30,501 nt of DNA, from the NCBI RefSeq assembly GCF_000003605.2, contig NW_003130854.1:2161473-2191973 (forward strand), in the 5' to 3' direction. The first letter of the stretch is position 1. Each line of letters starts with the position of its first letter. The position numbers and the translations under genes are program-made. The notes beneath the pieces are model-generated. The model worked only from the letters and a program-made list of their open reading frames with translations, searched no databases and was not told where the DNA came from. Origin of the DNA: Saccoglossus kowalevskii. Taxonomy: Eukaryota; Hemichordata; Enteropneusta; Harrimaniidae. This document shows positions 1 to 9,108 of the stretch, in pieces.

Positions 1-6
1 ACTTAA

Positions 7-515
7 AGATTAAATATAGATAAAATAATATCAGAAAAACTAAAAACAAAGTTTAAAAAAAATTGTAAACAGATTTTAGACAATGATAATTTAACAAAGG
101 GAAAAATCACAAAAATAAATTGCGCACTTACAGAGAACTGAAAACAGATTTTGGCTTTGAAAACTACTTACATGTAGTCAAAAATACTCATCACAGGTCA
201 TCAATGACAAAATTGAGGATTAGTGCTCACAGACTACAAATAGAGACTGGGAGATATAACACAGATATATCTGACAGAAAATGTCTATGTTGTGAAAATA
301 ACGCCATAGAGAACGAAGAACATTTTCTTTTAACATGTGATCTCTACGCGGGAGAAAGAAAAAAACTTTATCAGCTGTTATCACCCCAACACTTAGCAAA
401 CAAAGAAAAATTAAAATATATTTTAAATAATAAAGATGAGAAAACAATAATACAAATAGCAAAATACATAGAGAACGGTTTCAAAACAAGAGAGGAAAAA
501 CTGAAAACATTATAG
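7..515 (+). pseudogene. Non-LTR retrotransposon (LINE) ORF2 C-terminal remnant, frameshifted
   Basis: This is the tail of a LINE reverse-transcriptase polyprotein. The reading frame that opens at 7 (RLNIDKII...) stops at 139-141. The recognisable part continues in another frame from about 108 to 515 as KLRTYRELKTDFGFENYL..., then KLRISAHRLQIETGRY, then a CCHC motif, C-x2-C-x9-H-x4-C (counting the TTG at 120 as residue 1: C55, C58, H68, C73). This order of motifs, ending in a zinc-knuckle-like CCHC, is typical of the region behind the RT domain in many invertebrate LINEs. The break between frames lies near 108-120, so the copy is dead, or the edge of the window cuts off an already 5'-truncated insertion. 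It carries no RT catalytic motif. I cannot name the clade with certainty. Confidence 0.8.
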
Positions 516-1033
516 TCAGCTAACTCAAGATAAGGTCATGTACATGCAGTAGTAATCTAAACATTCACCAACACAAATATGGAAAACAATCCAATTTACT
601 TTACCATTATTGGTAAGTAGGTAGAAAACAAACATCAATACAATAAACTAAAACCAAATGACACAATACATTACAAAATATGCTAAAAATATGCTAATAA
701 ATATGCTAAAAAATATGCTAATAAATACAATAACAATGCAATTTTTAATTATCTGGTTCTCAAAATACAAGGATTTCAACATTTGAACTTTCATCTAATT
801 AATTAAAATATTATATACAGACAAAATCATAATTGAATTGCTTTACATGAACACATCTTGTCTTCCTTACATAATAATTACATATGGCTAGTTTCAGGTT
901 GAAATAAAATTGTGTGGCTAATTAAATAAGTAATACAAATTGTGTATGCCTGAAACAAGACTGAAAGTATCTGGTGTATACTTATGAAATGTAGTGTCTA
1001 ATCCTGAGTATGCTGTAATGTTAACTGTTATCA
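516..1033. other. AT-rich spacer, 3' flank of minus-strand oxidoreductase gene
   Basis: No coding exon is visible. The stretch lies downstream of the minus-strand gene that stops at 1034. The nearest plausible minus-strand poly(A) signal is ATTAAA, read from TTTAAT at 744-749, which would give a 3' UTR of about 290 bases. Short degenerate repeats of the type 'atatgctaa(t)aa' occur around 679-725. Confidence 0.4.
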
Positions 1034-3720
1034 TTACTGGCATGAATAATCATCATTAAGTGTGATAACTCGGTTTTCTTTTCTGGCTTTCTCAGCAGCA
1101 AACACTAGTAAATGGCTTGCGAGAATTTCCTGTACACCAGTGCATATCTTGGATGTGTCATTAGTCTGGAAGAGAAATCAATATGATATAAAATAACTAT
1201 TCTAAAGCAATTATTGAATCCTACATCACATAATTTGTTCAAATTAGTTGAAAGAGGACAGACAGTTTTGATTACAATTTATTATTTTATTTGTGAGGTT
1301 GAAAATTTAGGCGTTAAATGGCATTGTTTTTTTCTAGTTCTCATAAAAAAAATAAAAAGGTATATGGTCCTATGTGATGCTAAAAATTGCCTGAATAATA
1401 TACAAATTAGGTGATTATTATGCAAAAACTAATCAGAGCTGTGCATTATCCCAGAACATATATGTACCATGTTTCCTTGAAATCTAATAATTGGTTCTTG
1501 AGATATCAGGAGAACAAGCAAACAAATTGTAACCCCTTTACTTTATGTAAAAACATTGCATACCATCTACAAGCAAACATGATAATCACTATAAATCGAT
1601 AAGAAATAACAATATATTGAAGAGGTCGTGTGCGACTGTTGTGTGACATGAACTCTTAATACATGGACAGTAAAAGCAACAATAATAGATTAGCAACAAA
1701 TTAACTGACAGAACATGATGTGAGCATGTGTGTGTATGTATGTGTCATTGACATTATTCAAGTAATCTGTACAGCAAGTCATGGGATGCTTGACAACATG
1801 GTGATAATAGGCCTGTTTAAAGATAGCCCAACTTTCAGCAAAACAGTTCTCTCAGCAACTGTTCAGCAAATGCTGTTTGCAAGAAGGTTTTTTAAGAGAC
1901 GCCACACTAAATACACACTCCAACATGGACCATCTCATAGGTAGGCTGCTGTGTGTAAGCAATAGTTGACTCAACCAGAATGGCAATATCAGTTTTGTGA
2001 TGTGTTGCTCAACAGAGACATTATCTCAGTAAAAATTGATTGTCAGTGAGTACCAAGCCAGCAGTGACGCGAGCCAAATTGGTGGATGCTAAAATTAAAA
2101 TAATGCTGTGAATATTTGTGATGGGATTTGCCATTCTGTGCTGTCGAAGATGAAAAAGATGTGTATTCTCTGATGAGATGGCACATGAGTAAAATGGTGT
2201 GCATAGTGCAACCAAAGAGAATCTCTACTGCAAGGTTGTTGAGACATAGGGATCATGTCCATTGCTGATGGCCATGGTGTATTATGTTTTATATCTTCTG
2301 ACATACAACAATCATAAATGTTAACACTATACACCCACAGACGAGTACCAGTGAAGCTAAATTTGAATAAAATCTATATGGCTGTGAAACATGTTCAAAT
2401 TTGTTGATTTTTGTTTTGAATGGTTGCCAGTTTGATAAATTTTATCAAAATACCTGCAACCCTTTATGTCTTGTATTTGTGATGAATTTAAGCAAAATGA
2501 CCTGTCTCTATAATTCACTACGACGGATTTCATTACCAGGATTGAATGAATTTGGTGTTTTTCAGGACAAAACCACTCACCAACAAGTTAAGGGGCAACC
2601 AAGCAAAAACAAAATGATGTGAAAATGTATTGTAATATAACTTGTTTTTGTAACAACTTTGAATAAAATCAGTCCAGACATGTCTGAGAATTGATACCAG
2701 ACAACACACAAACACCCAGACGTATAGACAGAAACCAAAACTCAGACCAGTTGTGACCAACTAGACCAGGTGTGAAAATTATCATACACCACTTTAATAT
2801 GTAATATGTAATTTTATAGTTTTGTTGCAGGTATACATGTAGTAAAGGCCCATGTCTAAGTTAGACTAAGTAAAAACTTACTGAAACAGCTTTCACAAAT
2901 GCATCCATTAGCTGAAAATCTGCATAATCATGCCCCGCACCGTTTATTCCAGGAAAATACTCAGATGATTCAGAAGTGAATTCATGGAGGATGACATTAT
3001 CACCATTATATCTTATCTCCCCCTGTTAAGATAAAAAGAGTGAAGACAGAAAAATTGTGATGATTGAGTTGGATCACTAATCAGGATTAGGGTATTATAC
3101 AAATTAGATTGAATTTGAATCCATATAAACGCAATCCTCCATAGGAATGCAATTTAATTAAGATTTAAATGAATCCAATTAAAAATTGTATTTAATTGAA
3201 TTTAAGTCAGTAAAAATAACAACATAAAAATTGGAACTTGATTTACAATTATTTGCATAGTCTGGTAATAGAAGGGGGTAAGGTGTGATACAAATTACCA
3301 TCAATCTATTACACTAAGCTACTATTTAATTAGATTAAATATTAATAAATTTGTAAATTGTAAATTGTGGTTTAGTGGTTGCCCATCTTAAACATGTATT
3401 TGTTAATTTACTGCCATATACAAGCATTACATGTCATGGTATGGTATGAATATAAATCATGTACTAGATGACATGCTAGTAAATTTTACCTTTGTACCAT
3501 ATATTACAGTCTCTCTGTTACAGACACGTTCTGTGAATGCCATCATTGTCAGCGATGCCGTTTTACAGCCATCAAACATGAAATTCACAACTTGGTTATC
3601 ACAGACATCATTATCACATTCATACACACATCGGCCATATGGTCCTGTTTGTAGTGCTTCAGTTATGCTTTCAATATCAGGGACTTCACAGACGACAGAT
3701 ATCGGCCATCCTGTATCACC
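1034..3720 (-). CDS. Gfo/Idh/MocA family oxidoreductase, C-terminal three exons (partial)
   Basis: Three in-frame exons joined at phase 0 encode 167 residues and a stop: 3490-3720, 2882-3022 and 1034-1165. All have AG acceptors and GT donors on the minus strand. The first reads [18 protein letters not shown], then [14 protein letters not shown] and [17 protein letters not shown], and ends VIYGTK. The second continues GEIRYNGD and ends [16 protein letters not shown]. The third runs [19 protein letters not shown] and ends with TAA at 1034-1036. This is the C-terminal substrate-side domain of NAD(P)-dependent Gfo/Idh/MocA dehydrogenases, where GTKGE and LMDAFVKAV are conserved. Family members are usually about 350-430 residues, so the N-terminal Rossmann domain and its GxGxxG exon are missing. 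No such exon is found upstream before THOC5 begins. The substrate is unknown. The protein is probably cytosolic, by family only. Confidence 0.85.
1166..2881. other. Last intron of oxidoreductase gene
   Basis: This 1.7 kb interval separates the last two exons of the oxidoreductase gene, with donor gtaagt and a cag acceptor on the minus strand. It holds a solo diverged unit of the hairpin-ended repeat family at about 1401-1530. The open frames at 1720-1944 and 2021-2334 show no recognisable domain. Confidence 0.6.
1401..1530 (+). repeat. Solo unit of the ATGCAAAT-type repeat family
   Basis: The stretch contains 'caaattaggtgattattatg', then 'aaaactaatcagagctgtgc', 'atgtaccatgtttccttgaa' and 'ttggttcttgagatatcagg'. 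These match, in order and spacing, one internal unit of the elements at 4251-5435 and 12597-13633. It is a single diverged copy without the terminal hairpin. Confidence 0.7.
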
Positions 3721-4250
3721 CTGTATTCAATTAATAGCGCTACATGTAAGTACATAATCTATAATAATAACCTATAAAATATAATCATGTACCAAAATTA
3801 TGGAAACTTGCCACTTACAAAATATTTCTTCAGATTATCTCTAAAGTATGCATCAGAAAATATTTAGAAGCCGATGAAAACTTTTAATAACTTAGAATTA
3901 TTGCATTCAGAATTTATTTTAATATTTCAAAGGAATTAATGATGATGTATTGTAGAACCCACTCAATAGTAATTTGGAATCATATGAAGTGGAATAAAAC
4001 TAGGTAAGGTAAAGGGTAATAATTAAAGGCCCAGGTATACTATAAATGCGCTCCTAAACAATAGGGATTATTTCCTTGCTTGTCATGCTGTAGTAAACAG
4101 CTCCAGTCAAGTTCCGGTAAAAATGCATTTTCTCTAATTTACAGGTCGATTATGTGGATGTATGAGACTATGAATATCACATCAGTGACTGTGTGTAGTA
4201 TTTATTACAATAAATAGTGTACGATTTGAGATTTTGAGATAAAAGTAAAA
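3721..4250. other. Non-coding stretch upstream of the first surviving oxidoreductase exon
   Basis: Neither a THOC5 exon nor an oxidoreductase exon is recognisable on the minus strand. This is part of the interval in which the two truncated genes meet. Confidence 0.5.
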
Positions 4251-5435
4251 ATCAAAGAAAGCTTAGAAAGAACTCCCATGTGCTGAGAAGTATTGGAGAC
4301 ACATTAAATATAATTTAAAATTACTTAGCTGAAAACTAATTATGCAAATCAGAAAATTAACATGAACAGATTTGATTGTAAAATTCATTGAAATGTGATG
4401 ATTAGTACTTTAGATATCAGTAGAAAAGCTGAAAATTAATTATGCAAATTAGGTAATTAATATGCACAATTATTTACCCTGAAACTAATCAGGTCTCTGC
4501 ATAGTCCTAAAGGATCTATGTACCAAGTTTCATTGAAATGCGATGATTAGTACTTGAGATACCCGTGGAAAAGCTGAAAATTAACTAATTATGCAAATTA
4601 GGTGATTAATATACACAAATATTTATCCGAAACAATCAATCTCTGCATAGTCCTTGAGTATGTAAGTACCAAGTTTCATTGAAATGTATGCTCACTACTT
4701 ATATCAAAAGCTGAAAATTAATTAATTATGCAAATTAGGTAATTATATGTACTGATATTACCATAAAAACTATCAGGTCTGTGCAGTGTCTATGACATCT
4801 ATGTACCAAGTTTCATTGAAATGTGATGATTAGTACTTGAGATATCAGTGGAAAAACCGAAAATTGACTAATCATTATGCAAATTAGGTAATTAGTATCC
4901 ACGGATTATTACCAAAAACTAATCAAAACCTAGCATTAGTTCAGAAAATCTATGTACCAAGTTTCATCAAAATCCAATGAGTGGTTGTTTAGATATCAGT
5001 GGAACAGTCATGGAACCACTAAAAAATAGCTAATTATCATGCAAATTAGGTAATTAATATGCACGGATTTTTACCAAAAACTAACGAAATCTGCGCATAT
5101 GTTCAGAGCATCTATGTACCAAGTTTCATCAAAATCCAATGAGTGGTTCTTTAGATATCAATGGAACAGTCATAGAACAGCTAAAAATTAGCTAATTATC
5201 ATGCAAATTAGGTAATTAACGAGCATGGATTTTTACCAAAACCTAATCAAATCTGCGCATTGGCCCAGAGCATCTATGCACCAAGTTTCATCAAAAACTG
5301 ATGTATGGTTCTTGAGATAGCAGTGGAACAGTCGGACACACATACACACATACACACACACATACACACATACACACACACATACAGACACACTAACTGC
5401 AAAGACTCCCATTTTGTGCTTCGCACATGGGAGTC
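4251..5435 (+). mobile_element. Hairpin-ended repetitive element, copy A (about 1.2 kb)
   Basis: The left end reads 'atcaaagaaagcttagaaag' followed by actcccatgtgctgag. The right end is a hairpin at 5404-5435 with GACTCCCAT pairing ATGGGAGTC and an inner GTGC/GCAC stem around TTC. The body is about seven tandem units of roughly 100-165 bp. Each carries 'atgcaaattaggtaattaat' or a variant, 'tctatgtaccaagtttcat' and 'gatatcagtgga'. The same ends and units recur in inverted orientation at 12597-13633, which defines the element. There is no ORF, so it is non-autonomous. Its class is unknown: the 3' hairpin recalls a Helitron end, but I see no CTRR terminus. Confidence 0.75.
5336..5395 (+). repeat. 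(CA)n-type microsatellite inside the repeat element
   Basis: This is an irregular run of cacata and cacaca units just before the right-end hairpin of copy A. Copy B carries the complementary tgtgta run at about 12641-12680 in the same relative place, so the microsatellite belongs to the element. Confidence 0.85.
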
Positions 5436-5531
5436 AAAAAAGAAAATAACATTACATAAACCCATGACAATCACATAACTGGCGCCCTCCATTGACAACT
5501 TTGAGAAACAATAACAAGACATTCAATTTAC

Positions 5532-8500
5532 CTTTTTCTCTGTTCAAGTTCCCAATCTAATCTGGCTAATCTCAACTGATGAGGATCTCGGTTTGTTTTT
5601 TCAGGTTTAGATATTTCTCCCGGTGCCTTTTCATAGAAGTCTGACACATCAACAAGATCTATATCTTCATCCATAGAACTGTAAGCAAAGAAAAAAGATC
5701 AAATAAATTAAAATTTAATATAGCATGAGAGCTTACCTAACAGTTTTATATACTGTGGAATACTTTATTTTCACTGGAATTAATTTTCGCTGAAAAGGCT
5801 TAGTGGGCGTTTTGTGTGGAACTTATTTTCACTGATTTTTGATGAGTTTAATGTGAAATATAGGAAAAAAAGTATATTCGTTGAATTTTATTTTCACGGA
5901 ATTATTCCTTCAGCGAAAATAAATTCCAAGCGAAAATAAAGTATTCTACAGTATACCAAACTTATTTTCTCAGAAATAATTTTTTCATCTGAAACAAGAT
6001 TTACAAGTACAAGGAAGTTAGGAAACTTTGATAAAGCATGTAAAAGATGTTTTAACTACTAGTATTGATACTCACGTAAATTCCAAACACTTTGTAACTT
6101 CTTTCTGTAGATGCATCGCTTCATACAACAAATTCTGCAACTGTAGATGGAAACTGTCCACTTTCTGTTTGGATTCATGTGTGGAATCTTTTGACTTCTT
6201 ACTTCGTATGTGTGCAATGCGATTTAATTTCTTAAGAGTCACAAAATTTAAAGATGATTGGATTCGTCTTGCCGTCATCTCGCCAGTCTATAAAACAATA
6301 AATTTAATAAAAAAATTTATTAAAGATAACTTGTATGAAAATACAAAAATAACAGTAAATTAAAAAGAAAATTACTTACATTATCTTTAACACCTTTCAT
6401 CTTCATATCATAAATTTCTTTCATTAATTTCTTGATATCATTTGAAGCAGCTGAAAATATTGCTTGGTCTTTTACTGGATCTCTCTGATCAACTTCTCTT
6501 TCTTCACTGTATACAAATTCCTATAATCCACATATACAAAGTTTTAACTTATTTCATTGTGAATGACACAGTTCATGACGATACCGTACTCGACCGCGTT
6601 AGCGCCCAGGGGCCTCAACTCAGAAAATCACGATTTTTTTAGGGGTGGGCGCTTACCCGAGCACTCCCCTCGGGAAAATGAAAATTTTGATTCATCATGC
6701 GACAGATATTACGTCTTTGAGGGAAAATCAGTGAAGTGAATTATCGATGTCGAAGTACGATCTGTTGGAATTGAATTCAGCGAAGAAACGACATGTTTTT
6801 TTTCCAAAAAACTGGTAACTAGCCATTTTTGAGAGGTAAACTGAATATGGCATGAACTATTTACCGCATTTTTATTTGTATCAACAGGTCATTGTCAAAG
6901 CATAGTTTACGCACGGTTACCGTGGTCTGCGCATTCACAACATATTCACAGCGGTCGATAGTTGATATCCACGCTGTATCATATAAAAACGATTACTAAG
7001 ATTTGTTACGTAATTATCAAAGACCAAGTTTTAAATTAGTTGCATTTTGAAGGGGTGGGCGCTTAGCCGAATGTAACCCCGAATATAAAAATTGCACAAA
7101 AGTGGAGGGTGGGCGCTTGACTGGGCATGGACGCTAACGCGGTCGAGTACGGTAATTGAAGTGTCTTAACATATTGGAATTTTTATACAATCCAGAGAAA
7201 GAGACCTGAAGAAAAAACAATATGGCAGGCAGTCAGCCATTCTGAATCAGAATTTGAAAACCAACATTATTTTCATCATCCAAAGTTTGATTGAAATTAG
7301 CCCAGTCATTTCTGAGAGCAGGTTGTAAACATGTTCAAGTATTAGGATTTAATCCGATTTACTTCCAAAATGAGTCAGTGAGTGACTTTATCTGTTGGTA
7401 CGGTAGAGACTATTCGCACCATATTTGTGCATATAATAGAATACTGTAAAATGACTAATTTTCACTGGGTATAAATTTTGCTGATTTACCATTTCAGGCA
7501 TATTTAGTGGGTTTTAAATTCACGGTTTTGTCATTTAGATAATGTGTGCTAAATTTTACATATTCACTGAGTTTTAATTTAGTGCATTTTCCAGTCAGCG
7601 AAATAAGCAAAATTAAAACCCAGTAAATAATTACCATTTTACAGGAGCTTTGCATCGCATTGGTGCAAATAACAGAAATAGATACATAATTCTCACTGAA
7701 TTTGTAAATAGCAGAAAGATATCAACTATTCACACTATTTCATTTATTACACCACAGTCCCACTATCCATCTACAGCGGGACTGTGATTACACCACAGCT
7801 AAAAATAAATTACAGCGCAATAAATAAATAAATATTGTATATAGCAGATAATATTGGTAATCATTGTCCTAAGTACATTTGTAACTACTATTATTATACA
7901 TCTGTCATCGTAACACCATAAGTTACAGCCTGCCATAATTTTGCGGTATTGCACTGGGTATTTTCATCCTACTATATTAGGAAATGCAAATTCCAAATAT
8001 GGAATGATTACATGCATAAACGTTCTCTAATAATAACAAACAAACATGGCTGCCCCAGAGTTTGACCAGACCCCACACAAAAAAGTTTGCTAAATCTGTA
8101 CTAAACGTTTTAGATTTTGGCATTCCCATGATGTATTCCTGGGAGGAAAAGATGTATAATAATAAGGTTATTACGAGGATACTGCAAAGTATGCACTCAG
8201 ACAGTATGTGGTCGCATCGACCTTGGCTGCACGTCGGCCGATACTGTACTGTACTCTCTTCATGCATACTTTGCAGTATCTTCGTAATTTATTTATCTTA
8301 TTTCAGACTGTCAAACATTTGAAAGTCCATATAAAACAAGTAGGAAAAATAAATAAATAAATGAACAAGACATATATGTATGTAGGCCAACAGAAATGAA
8401 TGAAGAAAAATTACCTCATACTCATAGTATTCAAAATAAATATTGTATTGTAAATAAATATAAATATTGTATTTGGAAGTGAGTGTCAGAAAATTTCACT

Positions 8501-8811
8501 CACCGATCAGCATTTTAGAGAGAAAATAAAACTATTTCTGCGGGGATACTATATTATCTCAGTGTGATACACACACACATACGAGTATGCTGTAGTTTTA
8601 CATGTAGCAGTTCCCATTGTCATATGTTGCTTGGGCTTCGCTACGTCCCCATAACATCGGCAAGTTTACCAGACACTATGAGTGTACCCACCTTATCATA
8701 GGACGATAATTTTACTTTCTTGGGATCTTTCGAACTGACAGATACATCGCTTAATGGACGTGTTGTTCTACGGCGTGTTTTTTTCTGTGAAAGTGATGTA
8801 CTTGAAGACAT
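5532..8811 (-). CDS. THOC5: THO complex subunit 5, first four exons (3'-truncated gene)
   Basis: The minus-strand exons are 8692-8811, 6380-6520, 6076-6287 and 5532-5678, joined at phases 0, 0 and 2. They encode 206 residues plus two bases. The protein starts [11 protein letters not shown] with a basic N-terminus. It continues [15 protein letters not shown], then [54 protein letters not shown], and ends [19 protein letters not shown]. These blocks match vertebrate THOC5 in order. THOC5 is a coiled-coil subunit of the THO/TREX complex, which couples transcription to nuclear mRNA export. Human THOC5 is about 680 residues, so only the first 30% is here. Exon 4 ends with a normal donor (gtaaat), but no following THOC5 exon is visible down to position 1. 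The start at 8811 is the first ATG of the exon. The gene is head-to-head with the VPS9 gene. Confidence 0.92.
5749..5955. mobile_element. Hairpin MITE, copy 1 (about 207 bp)
   Basis: The left end 'tatactgtggaatactttat' and the right end 'aaagtattctacagtata' are inverted repeats that extend about 45 bp with few mismatches, including ttttcgctgaa/ttcagcgaaaa. It lies in THOC5 intron 3. A related copy in opposite orientation is at 14874-15058. TA or TATA flanks are compatible with target-site duplication. There is no ORF. Confidence 0.8.
6582..7154. mobile_element. 573-bp element with perfect 23-bp terminal inverted repeats
   Basis: Both ends begin TACCGTACTCGACCGCGTTA and stay identical for 23 bases when the right end is reverse-complemented. 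The outermost TA may be the target duplication. Inside are three direct copies of GGGTGGGCGCTT, at about 6643, 7053 and 7108, each next to a G- or C-rich run. No transposase ORF is present. It is a non-autonomous DNA transposon inserted in THOC5 intron 1. The superfamily is not identified; a TA target would fit Tc1/mariner-like or other TA-inserting families. Confidence 0.8.
7442..7645. mobile_element. Hairpin MITE, related family (about 200 bp)
   Basis: The left end 'ctgtaaaatgactaattttc' and the right end 'aattaccattttacag' are inverted repeats with imperfect extension inwards (cactgggt and acccagta). Layout and motifs ('ttttcactggg', 'tcagcgaaa') resemble the MITEs at 5749 and 14874 but the sequence is clearly diverged. 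It lies in THOC5 intron 1. Confidence 0.65.
7753..7786. repeat. Short hairpin
   Basis: CACAGTCCC and GGGACTGTG form a perfect 9-bp stem around a 16-base loop. It stands alone in THOC5 intron 1 and no function is evident. Confidence 0.5.
8170..8288. mobile_element. Small foldback element
   Basis: The arms at 8170-8195 and 8263-8288 (attacgaggatactgcaaag.. and its reverse complement) pair over 26 bases with one mismatch around a 67-base GC-richer centre. It lies in THOC5 intron 1. The shape fits a miniature inverted-repeat element. No second copy is seen in the window. Confidence 0.6.
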
Positions 8812-9108
8812 TTTGGCCGATCTATAATGTTATAAATGTAATACACGCTGGTTGACGCTATTTCCGAAAACGAGGACAAACCCTTTGAACCTTGAACTCT
8901 GCCTCGTTCCCTGATATAGTATTTATATCAGGCGGAAACAAAATATTACCTAATGTACAATTTGTATAATTATAGTCAACTTGTTTAATAAATTAATATT
9001 AATATACAATCAAATGAAAGGATAAATATACTCAGTTGATGGAGAGATAAACGATTTTTTTTACTACTCATGGCGACTGAGGCTGCTATGTGTATACATA
9101 CACGCATA
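8812..9108. promoter_or_regulatory. Putative bidirectional promoter between THOC5 and the VPS9 gene
   Basis: The start codons of two divergent genes lie 297 bases apart, or 258 if the upstream ATG of the VPS9 gene is used. Such spacing is usual for a shared promoter and leaves room for only short 5' UTRs. A perfect 8-bp inverted repeat, CTGATATA..TATATCAG with a 5-base spacer, lies at 8911-8931. No TATA box can be assigned with confidence. Confidence 0.6.

Noticed and set aside
1720-2334. Possible transposase remnant
   Set aside because: The open frames at 1720-1944 (+) and 2021-2334 (-) show no recognisable catalytic motif or consistent homology in any frame.
3431-3757. Plus-strand 108-residue ORF
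   Set aside because: It is the antisense shadow of the oxidoreductase exon at 3490-3720, which has splice sites and clear homology on the minus strand.
6028-6363. Plus-strand 111-residue ORF
   Set aside because: It is antisense to THOC5 exon 3.
5532-8811. THOC5 copy as a processed pseudogene
   Set aside because: It has introns with proper splice sites and intact exon frames, so it is not retroposed; the truncation needs another explanation.
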